Source: an uncultured Devosia sp. (lineage in GTDB: Bacteria > Pseudomonadota > Alphaproteobacteria > Rhizobiales > Devosiaceae). From it: 14,231 nt of DNA. Of the stretch, positions 6,487 to 12,597 are shown piece by piece. The notes under the pieces are model-generated. The model saw only the letters and a program-made list of their open reading frames with translations, searched no databases and had not been told where the DNA came from. Numbering within the stretch: the stretch's first letter is position 1; every line of letters starts with the position of its first letter. A program made the position numbers and the translations under genes. The stretch covers positions 1-14,231 of the forward strand of contig CAMLKN010000032.1 of NCBI GenBank assembly GCA_946480655.1, written 5' to 3'.

Positions 6487-7752
6487 TCAGCTGGCTGTGG
6501 TTTCGGCGGTTTCAGCAACCGGGCTGGCCTCGACGGCCTGCCCGGCATTAACGTTTTCCTGGCCGACGGTGATGACGTCGGCGATGGCCGGCAGCCCGGT
6601 CACCCACACGCCTTCGCGTGTGTCGCTGATGATCGTGATGGGATAGAAGGCAACCACGCCATCCTCCACCGTCCGCACGCCCAGAACGCCGTCATCGTCC
6701 AGCGTCAGGACAGACTGTGGCAGCAGGTGGCCTGGGGCGGTGCCGATATTGACGATCGCCTCGGCCGTCACGCCATCACGGATCGCGAAGTCCTTGTTGG
6801 CAACTTCGATTTCGGCCGGGAAGGCGCGGGTGGCGTTGTCGGCAACGGCCGACACATAGGTCACCTTGCCCTCGACGACATCGCCGGTCACGGTCGTGAC
6901 CTTGGCGTCCAGCCCGGTGCGGGCGAGGCCAATATGCGCCTCGGGCACCATGCCGGTGAAGACGATGGGGTCGAGCTGCACGATCGTGGCGCAGGGCGAG
7001 CCGGGATTGAGCATCGCACCCTGGGTGGCGATCGGATCCTGCACGAGGCCGGCAACCTTGGCGACGATTTCCGTGCGATCGAGTTCGGCCTTGGCATTGT
7101 CCAGCCCGGCCTGGGCCTGGGTGACCCCGGCCTTGGCCTGGGCGAGAGCAACCTCGACGGCATTGGCCGTGTTGGCGGCGGCAACGCCACGCTCGCGCAG
7201 GTCGGCATTGGTGTCAAAGCTCAACTGCGCCTGCGCCAGCCCGGCTTCGGCCTGTGCGAGGGCGGCTTCGGCCTGGGCCACGGCAGCAGCACGCGTCCCC
7301 TGGTCGAGCGTGCAAAGCAGCTCACCCTCTTCCACGCGCTGGCCCTTGGTCACATGCACCGTATCCACGGTTCCGGCGGTCTCGGCCACGGCGGTCACGG
7401 TTGCCTTCGCCTGGGTGCGGCCGCGCAGCGGCACTTCGATCGGCATGGCCGCGGCGGTGAAGCGCTGGACACGCACGGCCTGCAGCGGAGCGCTGGCGCC
7501 CGTGGTGGTTTCGTTGCGCTGGGCAATGGTCAGCGCCGGGTCGATTTCGGGCTCATGGTGCTCGGCCAGCACGCCGGCATCGGCAAGTGCCGTTGCGACG
7601 GGGCCATGCTCCTCGCCCTCGATGACGGAAATGATCGGCTTTTCGCCATTGCCCGGGCCCTGGCCGCCCTGGACCAGCGTACCGGTGGCGAGCCAACCAC
7701 CCGCCAGCAGCAGGATGACGAAGGCCAGGCCATAGGAAAATAGTGCACGCAT
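6487..7752 (-). CDS. periplasmic membrane fusion (adaptor) protein of the RND pump
   Basis: A 421-residue HlyD/AcrA-type adaptor that bridges the RND pump to an outer-membrane channel. An N-terminal membrane anchor or uncleaved signal (5-25, FSYGLAFVILLLAGGWLATG) has no lipobox cysteine. Then come an unusually long linker (26-95) containing acidic and His residues, the first lipoyl half (about 110-150, VDTVHVTKGQRVEEGELLCTLD), an Ala/Gln-rich helical hairpin (152-226), the second lipoyl half (227-258) and a beta-barrel plus membrane-proximal domain to about 395. The hairpin is short, as in adaptors of short RND systems. Its coding DNA (about 7075-7295) is internally repetitive, with GCCCAGGC-like units encoding the heptads. 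It lies 15 bases after padR, and its AAGGGG ribosome site touches the padR stop. Confidence 0.93.
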   Translation of the reverse strand: MRALFSYGLAFVILLLAGGWLATGTLVQGGQGPGNGEKPIISVIEGEEHGPVATALADAGVLAEHHEPEIDPALTIAQRNETTTGASAPLQAVRVQRFTAAAMPIEVPLRGRTQAKATVTAVAETAGTVDTVHVTKGQRVEEGELLCTLDQGTRAAAVAQAEAALAQAEAGLAQAQLSFDTNADLRERGVAAANTANAVEVALAQAKAGVTQAQAGLDNAKAELDRTEIVAKVAGLVQDPIATQGAMLNPGSPCATIVQLDPIVFTGMVPEAHIGLARTGLDAKVTTVTGDVVEGKVTYVSAVADNATRAFPAEIEVANKDFAIRDGVTAEAIVNIGTAPGHLLPQSVLTLDDDGVLGVRTVEDGVVAFYPITIISDTREGVWVTGLPAIADVITVGQENVNAGQAVEASPVAETAETTAS

Positions 7753-7767
7753 AGTTGAATTCGCCCC

Positions 7768-8316
7768 TTATTCAGCCGCGTCTTTTCGTGGCTCGGCTCG
7801 CGCCATTGTGATCAGTTCGTGCATATGGGTGCGCAGATGCTTCTCCGCAACCTCCAGAACTGCACGACCGTAGTTGATGACCCAGTTGTCGGCCGCCGAG
7901 CACTGATGTTCGCTCGGCGCTTGCTCGATATGCTTCAGCCCGTCTATGGTCCGCTGCAGGTATTCGTTGCACCGGGCTTCCACCAGCTCCCGCGGCAGGA
8001 TGTGCGCGAAGCGGGCAAAGAGCAGGAAGGGGCTGCGGAACACGTCCTCGCCCAGAGGTTCGCTCAACTGCTCGGCAAAAGCCAGGCGGCCCGCCTCGGT
8101 GATCGTATAGACCTTGCGTGCCGGTTTGCCGTCCTGCTGTTCGGTACGGCTGGTGACCAGCCCCTCGTCTTCCAGCTTGGACAGCGCAGGATAGATCGCG
8201 CCATAGCTGGCTTCCACGAAGTAGGCAAAGTTGCCTTCCGTGCACATCCGGCGGATATCGTAACCGCTGGCTTCCTCATCATAGAGAATGGAAAGACACA
8301 GCGTCCTGACGTTCAT
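7768..8316 (-). CDS. PadR-family transcriptional regulator of the efflux operon
   Basis: A 182-residue PadR protein. The N-terminal winged HTH (1-80) shows the family hallmarks LSILYDEEASGYDIRRM, YGAIYPALSKLEDEGLV and the wing GKPARKVYTITEAG. The C-terminal half (85-178) is the helical dimerisation domain. PadR proteins usually repress neighbouring detoxification or efflux genes and release DNA when a phenolic or drug-like ligand binds. As first gene of the operon with the adaptor and the RND pump, it very likely controls the pump and itself. Paired ATATAT half-sites around the predicted promoter start support autoregulation. The ligand is unknown. The ATG at 8316 gives the usual family N-terminus (MNVRTLCLSIL). 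Confidence 0.93.
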   Translation of the reverse strand: MNVRTLCLSILYDEEASGYDIRRMCTEGNFAYFVEASYGAIYPALSKLEDEGLVTSRTEQQDGKPARKVYTITEAGRLAFAEQLSEPLGEDVFRSPFLLFARFAHILPRELVEARCNEYLQRTIDGLKHIEQAPSEHQCSAADNWVINYGRAVLEVAEKHLRTHMHELITMARAEPRKDAAE

Positions 8317-8346
8317 GCTTCCGATCCTGGCGCATATTCTGGTTCG

Positions 8347-8367
8347 ATATATGCCCGGCGTATATAT
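8347..8367. promoter_or_regulatory. probable PadR operator
   Basis: ATATAT (8347-8352) and ATATAT (8362-8367) form an inverted repeat with 9 bases between, and also a direct repeat of ATATATGC with a 15-bp period. These AT islands stand out in a GC-rich background. They span the candidate -10 and the expected start site of the padR transcript. Confidence 0.55.
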
Positions 8368-8387
8368 GCTCGCCCGGACTCCCGCAA
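8359..8387 (-). promoter_or_regulatory. candidate promoter of the padR-MFP-RND operon
   Basis: Minus-strand -35 TTGCGG (8387-8382), 17-base spacer, -10 TATACG (8364-8359), giving a leader of about 36 bases before the padR ATG. The match is moderate. An alternative -10, TATATC at 8351-8346, cannot be excluded. Confidence 0.4.
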
Positions 8388-8435
8388 GCCTTACGGCAGG
8401 GGGCAGCGCGCAGATCAGTTAAGCAGTGGTTGCAT

Positions 8436-8455
8436 GACACCCCTTTGGGGGCATC
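8436..8455 (-). terminator. hairpin after the cysQ gene, weak terminator candidate
   Basis: Five bases after the cysQ stop, GATGCCCC and GGGGTGTC can pair over 8 bp (two G-U pairs) around a 4-base loop. No T-tract follows, so it may only protect the 3' end. The rest of the 8317-8459 gap holds the padR promoter region and nothing else I recognise. Confidence 0.35.
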
Positions 8456-8459
8456 ACTT

Positions 8460-9278
8460 TCAGGCGAGCAGCCGGCGCATTTCCGCGGCGCCTGCCTCCG
8501 CCAGGCCCTGGCTCGCAGCGGCCACGAAATAGGGGTTGAGGAACTTCAATTCCCCTTTACCGTACCGCATCGGCGCTCCATCCAGCGTTACGACGGCACC
8601 GCCCGCCGCTTCAAGCACAGCCTGGCCGGCGGCGGTATCCCATTCGCAAGTGGGGGTAAAGCGCGGGTAAAGCTGGGCGTCGCCACGCGCCAGAAGGCAG
8701 AATTTCAGCGACGAGCCGATCGAGACGTCGCTTTCGACATCGAGGGTGCGGCACAACTGCTCCAGCGCCGCATGGCCGTGGCTGCGGCTGGCCACGATGC
8801 GCAACCTTGGCGACAGCCCCACCCGGATCGCCCGCCGATCCACGACAGTGCCATCGACCACCCTTCCGGCCCATGCGCCGGTTTCGTCGCCGGCGAAGAT
8901 TTCGCCCGTCGCCGGTGCGAGGACAACGCCCATCGTGGGTCGCCCGTTCTCGACAATCGCGATGTTCACCGTGAACTCGCCGTTGCGCTTGATGAATTCC
9001 TTGGTGCCATCCAGCGGATCGACCACGAAATAGCGCGCACCCAGCACGGGGATGATGCCGGCGGCCACGCTCTCTTCGCCCAGGACCGGGAGACCCGTCG
9101 GCTTGAGGTGCTCGATGATGACGGCCTCTGCAGCGGCATCGGCCTCGGTTACCGGCGAGCCATCTTCCTTGGTGACGACCTGGATTGGCCTGTCATAGAT
9201 CGCCGAGATCACGTCGCCGGCCGCGATGGCGGCCTCGACGGCAATGTCGGTGAGGGTCGGGGCGGACACGTCGGTCAT
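8460..9278 (-). CDS. cysQ: 3'(2'),5'-bisphosphate nucleotidase, CysQ type (inositol monophosphatase superfamily)
   Basis: A 272-residue enzyme of the lithium-sensitive, magnesium-dependent phosphatase superfamily. Metal-binding motifs are complete: Glu68-Glu69 in LGEES, the DPLDGTKEF signature (87-95) with Asp87 and Asp90, and WDTAAG (213-218) with Asp214. The KEF after DPLDGT distinguishes CysQ from inositol monophosphatases. CysQ hydrolyses 3'-phosphoadenosine 5'-phosphate (pAp) to AMP, clearing a by-product of sulfate assimilation and of holo-carrier protein formation. The start codon overlaps the nadC stop by 4 bases (ATGA), so the two are co-translated. It is the last gene of the minus-strand series. 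Confidence 0.92.
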   Translation of the reverse strand: MTDVSAPTLTDIAVEAAIAAGDVISAIYDRPIQVVTKEDGSPVTEADAAAEAVIIEHLKPTGLPVLGEESVAAGIIPVLGARYFVVDPLDGTKEFIKRNGEFTVNIAIVENGRPTMGVVLAPATGEIFAGDETGAWAGRVVDGTVVDRRAIRVGLSPRLRIVASRSHGHAALEQLCRTLDVESDVSIGSSLKFCLLARGDAQLYPRFTPTCEWDTAAGQAVLEAAGGAVVTLDGAPMRYGKGELKFLNPYFVAAASQGLAEAGAAEMRRLLA

Positions 9279-10153
9279 CGGGTTCGTCCGGCTCCGCCGA
9301 TCGTCACGTCGAGGCCGAGGTCCAGCGGCTTGGCGCCCATGGTGATCTGGCTGGTCGAGATATAGTCGACGCCCGTTTCGGCGATCGAGCGCACCCGCTC
9401 AAGCTTGACGCCGCCCGATGCCTCGAGCTTTGCCCGGCCGGCATTGATCGCCACGGCCTGTCGCAGCAGCTCATTGTCCATATTGTCGAGCATGATCACC
9501 CGCGCGCCCGCGGCAAGCGCCTCTTCCAGCTCGGCAAGGCTCGTCACCTCGATTTCGATGGCCACGAGATGGCCGGCATAGGCTTCCGCCGCCTTGTAGG
9601 CCGCGGTCACGCTCCCGGCCACGGCGATGTGGTTGTCCTTGATCAGGATGGCGTCGTCCAGCGCATAGCGATGGTTGGAGCCGCCGCCGCAGCGCACCGC
9701 ATATTTCTGGAAGGCGCGCAGGCCCGGCGTGGTCTTGCGCGTGTCGCAGATCTTCGCTCCGGTGCCCGCGACCTCATCGGCATAGCTCCGCGTCAGCGTG
9801 GCAATGCCACTGAGATGATTGAGGAAATTGAGGGCGACCCGTTCAGCCGACATGACCAGCCGGGCCGGTCCCGAAATCTCGGCTACGACGCCGCCCGCCT
9901 TGATCCCGTCGCCATCGCTGACCTTGCGTGTGAACTGTACCCCGTCCCCGACCAGGCGAAAGGCGGCCTCGGCCAGGTCGAGCCCGGCGATCACCCCCGC
10001 CTCACGCGCCGACAGCACCGCCGTGGCCACGGCATCGGGCGCCAGCGTCGCCTGGCTGGTCAGGTCACCCGCCAGACCCAAGTCTTCCTCGAGGGCAGCC
10101 GCGACCGCGCGATCCACCAGGAGGCGCGGCAATTGGGCGGGCAGGGCGGTCAT
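9275..10153 (-). CDS. nadC: nicotinate-nucleotide pyrophosphorylase (quinolinate phosphoribosyltransferase)
   Basis: A 292-residue enzyme that converts quinolinate and PRPP to nicotinate mononucleotide, CO2 and pyrophosphate, the third step of de novo NAD synthesis. Family landmarks: EEDLGLAGDLTS near the N-terminus, RVALNFLNHLSGIAT (105-119), the core DTRKTTPGLR (137-146) with Arg139 and Lys140, GGGSNHRYALDDAILIKDNH (156-175) with His161, Arg162 and Lys172, then IEVTS (201-205), MLDNM (221-225) and EASGGV (244-249). The ATG at 10153 has GGAG 6 bases before it. Length is normal. The usual partners nadA and nadB are not in the window; instead it is coupled to cysQ by a 4-base overlap. Confidence 0.95.
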   Translation of the reverse strand: MTALPAQLPRLLVDRAVAAALEEDLGLAGDLTSQATLAPDAVATAVLSAREAGVIAGLDLAEAAFRLVGDGVQFTRKVSDGDGIKAGGVVAEISGPARLVMSAERVALNFLNHLSGIATLTRSYADEVAGTGAKICDTRKTTPGLRAFQKYAVRCGGGSNHRYALDDAILIKDNHIAVAGSVTAAYKAAEAYAGHLVAIEIEVTSLAELEEALAAGARVIMLDNMDNELLRQAVAINAGRAKLEASGGVKLERVRSIAETGVDYISTSQITMGAKPLDLGLDVTIGGAGRTR

Positions 10154-10246
10154 GGCAGCTCCGGATCGTTTGGTTTGCCGGTGCTTTACGCTGCCTCCCG
10201 CAGGCTGACAACAGGGGCACGGGGTACGCTTTTGTCTGCCCTTGGG

Positions 10247-11032
10247 CTAGCGCAGCAAACTCTGCCCTCCGTCGATCCAGACCGGGCTGCCCGTGACGTG
10301 ACGCGCAGCGTCCGAAACCAGGAAGGCAATGACATCGGCGACGTCTCCCGCCTTGCCGCTCTTGCCGCCGGTAAGGGGGATATCGCCCTCGGGAAACTCG
10401 ACGGGAATACCCGCCTTGTCGCTGTCGCGCCGCTCGGTGTTCTCGTCGATCCGGCTTTCGATGGCGCCGGGGCAAACGGCGTTGATGCGGATCTTCCTCT
10501 GGCCCAGTTCCAGAGCCAGTTGCTGGACCAGTGCCACTTGCCCCGCCTTGGTTACCGAATAGGCGCTGGCGCCTGGCGAGGTGAAAGTACGGGTGCCGTT
10601 AATGGAGGAAACCACAACGATGGCCCCGCCACCGGCAGCCTCCAGCGCCGGCACGGCGTGGTGAATGGTGAGATAAGTGCCGCGCAGGTTGACGGCGATG
10701 GTTGTGTCCCATTCCTCCGGCGTAAGCGTCTCGATCGGCGCCCAGACCCCGTTGATCCCGGCATTGGCCACCACAATGTCGAGATGCCCGAAATGCTCCA
10801 GGGCCTTTGACACCAGCGCCTTCATGCCAGCGTCGTCGGTCACGTCACCCGTGAGGGCAATGGCCTGGCCGCCGGCTTCCCGAATTTCTGCGGCCGTGGC
10901 CTCGACTTCGTCTCGGGTCCGGCTCATCGCCACGACGGCGGCGCCGTCCAGCGCCAGCTTCATGGCTGTGGCCCTGCCTATTCCCGAACCGGCACCGGTA
11001 ACCAGCGCAACTTTGCCCTTGAGTGATGGCAT
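10247..11032 (-). CDS. short-chain dehydrogenase/reductase (SDR family)
   Basis: A 261-residue classical SDR, an NAD(P)-dependent oxidoreductase of the Rossmann fold. The cofactor motif TGAGSGIG is at 12-19, Asp63 lies in TGDV, the NAG motif at 90-92, Asn115, Ser143 (VVVSSINGT) and the active-site Tyr158-x3-Lys162 (SAYSVTKAG). An Arg two residues after Ser37 (MSRTR) hints at NADP preference. The Ser-Tyr spacing is two residues longer than usual. PGAIESRI (188-195) begins the variable substrate loop, so the substrate, probably a sugar or polyol given the isomerase gene 73 bases upstream, cannot be named. The start is the ATG at 11032, with GGAG rather far (about 11 bases) upstream and possibly held in a leader hairpin. 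Confidence 0.9.
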   Translation of the reverse strand: MPSLKGKVALVTGAGSGIGRATAMKLALDGAAVVAMSRTRDEVEATAAEIREAGGQAIALTGDVTDDAGMKALVSKALEHFGHLDIVVANAGINGVWAPIETLTPEEWDTTIAVNLRGTYLTIHHAVPALEAAGGGAIVVVSSINGTRTFTSPGASAYSVTKAGQVALVQQLALELGQRKIRINAVCPGAIESRIDENTERRDSDKAGIPVEFPEGDIPLTGGKSGKAGDVADVIAFLVSDAARHVTGSPVWIDGGQSLLR

Positions 11033-11041
11033 GATCTGATG

Positions 11042-11074
11042 TCTCCGCTTCTGTCCTTTCGGGCAACGCGGAGA
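11042..11074 (-). other. inverted repeat in the SDR leader covering its ribosome binding site
   Basis: Perfect 7-base arms TCTCCGC and GCGGAGA are separated by 19 bases on the minus strand. The downstream arm contains the GGAG that would serve the SDR start codon, so folding would mask it. The loop is large, so stability is uncertain. Confidence 0.35.
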
Positions 11075-11105
11075 GCGGGCAAAGGTTGTCTGGCCGTCGA
11101 AGCGA

Positions 11106-12371
11106 TCAGAGCCGCTTGGGGTGGTCCTGCTCGATGATGCCGTGGGTGAGGCTCCCCGTCACCGGATAGAGCGGGATGAGGCAGGCCTGCAGCGCATGGT
11201 AGAGGTCGGGCTTGCCCACGAAGAGCCGCGAAGTGGGCACCAGCTGCTCGGTCAGCTCGCTGTGCCAGCCGCCGCGCTCGTGGTCGATCAGGTGGTTCTC
11301 GGCAAAGTCCCACAGCTTGCGGTACCAGACCTGGTAGAAATCATCGTGGTCATGCCCGCCGATATAGGCAGCGGCGCCAATGGCCTCGGCCACGGGCCAC
11401 CACAGCTTTTCGCGCATGATCGGCTGGTTGTTCCAGTCGAGCGTGTAGAAGAACCCGCCATGCACCTTGTCCCACCCGAGCTCGATCGCCTGGCGGAAAA
11501 GGCCGCGGGCGCTCTCGGTCATCCAGCTATGCTCCTTGCGGCAAAGCACGAAGAGCTGGAACAGAAGGCGCGACCATTCCAGTGCGTGACCCGGCGTCGT
11601 GCCCGAGGGACGGAACATCTCCGAACCGAGATAGTCCTTGTCGAGGCTCCAGTCCTCGTGGAAATGCTCGGCCACCCGGTAGTCGAGCCTTGCGGCATTC
11701 CTGTTGATGATCAAGTCCGCGATCCGCGTGGCCTTTGTGAGATATTCCTTCTCGCCCGTGGCCTCATAGGCCGCCATCAGCGCCTCGGTCAGGTGCATGT
11801 TGGAATTCTGGCCGCGATAGGTGGTGATCTGGTCCCAGTTATTGGCGAATTCTTCGCGCACCGCGCCGACCTTCTTGTCCCAGAAGCGCTGCTCGATCAC
11901 CTCTGTCACGTCGCTGATGACCTTGTCGGCCAGCGGATGGCCCAGCAGTTTCGCGCTGGAACCGGCCAACAGCACGAAGGCATGGCCATAGGCCTGCTTG
12001 CTGTCATCCACCGCGCCATGATCATCGAGCGACCACACATAGCCGCCGTGGCGTTGGTCGCGATGCTTTTCCCACAGATACGTCATGCCATGGTCGACGA
12101 TCTCGTCCGAGCCGGGCCGGCCGATCAGGCTGCCGATGGTCGCGCAATGGATCATGCGCGTGGTGACATGGATTTGCCGGAGGCCGTTTTCGGGCGAGAG
12201 CGGCAGGCCATCGTCGGAAAGCTCGAAGAACCCACCCTTGGGATTGATCGAGGCCGCCTCGAAGAAGTCGAACAGCCGGCTCGCCTGCGTCATCAGGTAC
12301 TGCCGGTGGAACGGCCGCTTCTGCCATGCGCCCCAATTGGTTGCGGGCAAGGTGTTGGCGATCTGGCTCAT
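11106..12371 (-). CDS. AGE-superfamily sugar isomerase/epimerase (YihS or mannose-isomerase like)
   Basis: A 421-residue protein of the N-acylglucosamine 2-epimerase superfamily, an (alpha/alpha)6 barrel. Features: RQIHVTTRMIHCATIG (65-80), QAYGHAFVLLA (126-136), NMHLTEALMAAYEATG (191-206), TPGHALEWSRLL (259-270), KLWWPVAEAI (322-331) and KPDLYHALQA (387-396). His193, His262, Glu265, Glu329 and His392 fall where YihS-type aldose-ketose isomerases carry their catalytic histidines and glutamates, favouring isomerisation of mannose, fructose or sulfoquinovose over N-acylglucosamine epimerisation; this is inferred from spacing. The frame opens 8 codons earlier, but the ATG at 12371 has GGGAG 6 bases upstream and is preferred. 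The promoter bears a LacI-type operator, as expected for a sugar-inducible gene. It probably forms an operon with the SDR gene downstream. Confidence 0.88.
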   Translation of the reverse strand: MSQIANTLPATNWGAWQKRPFHRQYLMTQASRLFDFFEAASINPKGGFFELSDDGLPLSPENGLRQIHVTTRMIHCATIGSLIGRPGSDEIVDHGMTYLWEKHRDQRHGGYVWSLDDHGAVDDSKQAYGHAFVLLAGSSAKLLGHPLADKVISDVTEVIEQRFWDKKVGAVREEFANNWDQITTYRGQNSNMHLTEALMAAYEATGEKEYLTKATRIADLIINRNAARLDYRVAEHFHEDWSLDKDYLGSEMFRPSGTTPGHALEWSRLLFQLFVLCRKEHSWMTESARGLFRQAIELGWDKVHGGFFYTLDWNNQPIMREKLWWPVAEAIGAAAYIGGHDHDDFYQVWYRKLWDFAENHLIDHERGGWHSELTEQLVPTSRLFVGKPDLYHALQACLIPLYPVTGSLTHGIIEQDHPKRL

Positions 12372-12418
12372 GCTGGCTCCCATGCGGCGATACAATGCGC
12401 CGGCTCATCTGGGCAGGG

Positions 12419-12447
12419 TTTCTAGCGAAACAATGGCAACGTTGCAA
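12419..12447 (-). promoter_or_regulatory. promoter of the isomerase gene
   Basis: Minus-strand -35 TTGCAA (12447-12442), exactly 17 bases, then -10 TAGAAA (12424-12419). The start would be near 12412, leaving a leader of about 41 bases. The -35 is part of the LacI-type operator. Confidence 0.55.
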
Positions 12448-12449
12448 TT
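12432..12449. promoter_or_regulatory. LacI/GalR-type operator
   Basis: AATGGCAACGTTGCAATT: a perfect 10-base core GCAACGTTGC with a central CG, extended by three more paired bases after one mismatch. Central-CG palindromes of this kind are typical for LacI/GalR-family repressors. It covers the -35 and early spacer of the isomerase promoter. No LacI-type gene is in the window. Confidence 0.65.
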
Positions 12450-12468
12450 TCCGAACCGTGCCGAAGGC

Positions 12469-12493
12469 AAATTCGCTCCAGTGGAGCGAATTT
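12469..12493. promoter_or_regulatory. perfect interrupted palindrome, operator or bidirectional hairpin
   Basis: Arms AAATTCGCTCC (12469-12479) and GGAGCGAATTT (12483-12493) are perfectly complementary around a 3-base spacer. It lies about 70 bases upstream of the predicted isomerase transcription start and 105 bases downstream of the fbp stop. No run of T longer than three follows on either strand, so a second operator is at least as likely as a terminator. Confidence 0.6.
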
Positions 12494-12555
12494 AGGTGAG
12501 GAAGCCATGAGCGCTATGCGCGAATGGCCCAGACGCGAGGCAATCCCGATGCGAC

Positions 12556-12580
12556 TCCTCCGCCTTCTTCAGGGGGAGGA
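12556..12580 (-). other. stem-loop downstream of fbp
   Basis: TCCTCCCCC and GGCGGAGGA (minus strand) pair over 9 bases with one mismatch around a 7-base loop, 18 bases after the fbp stop. Without a T-tract it is only a weak terminator candidate; it resembles the GC-rich intergenic hairpins common in such genomes. Confidence 0.35.
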
Positions 12581-12597
12581 TGGGTGGGGCTCTCCCC

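Noticed and set aside
3461..6646. A 1061-codon open frame on the plus strand opposite the RND gene
   Set aside because: It is antisense to a complete RND pump, its product is His/Gly/Asp/Arg-rich without domains, and it has no ribosome site. Long antisense frames arise in GC-rich DNA because the coding strand rarely uses the codons that would give stops there.
7075..7295. Apparent tandem DNA repeats (GCCCAGGC-like units)
   Set aside because: They are explained by the Ala/Gln heptads of the adaptor's coiled-coil hairpin, not an independent repeat element.
10154..10246. Possible terminator between the SDR gene and nadC
   Set aside because: Only very short complementary arms (about 4 bases) and no T-run; nothing in this 93-base gap beyond the nadC ribosome site is convincing.
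9569..10810. A 413-codon plus-strand frame across nadC and the SDR gene
   Set aside because: It runs antisense over two well-supported enzymes and the gap between them, with no recognisable domain and biased composition.
11121..12425. A 434-codon plus-strand frame opposite the isomerase gene
   Set aside because: A mirror frame of a conserved AGE-family gene; no domain and no start signals.
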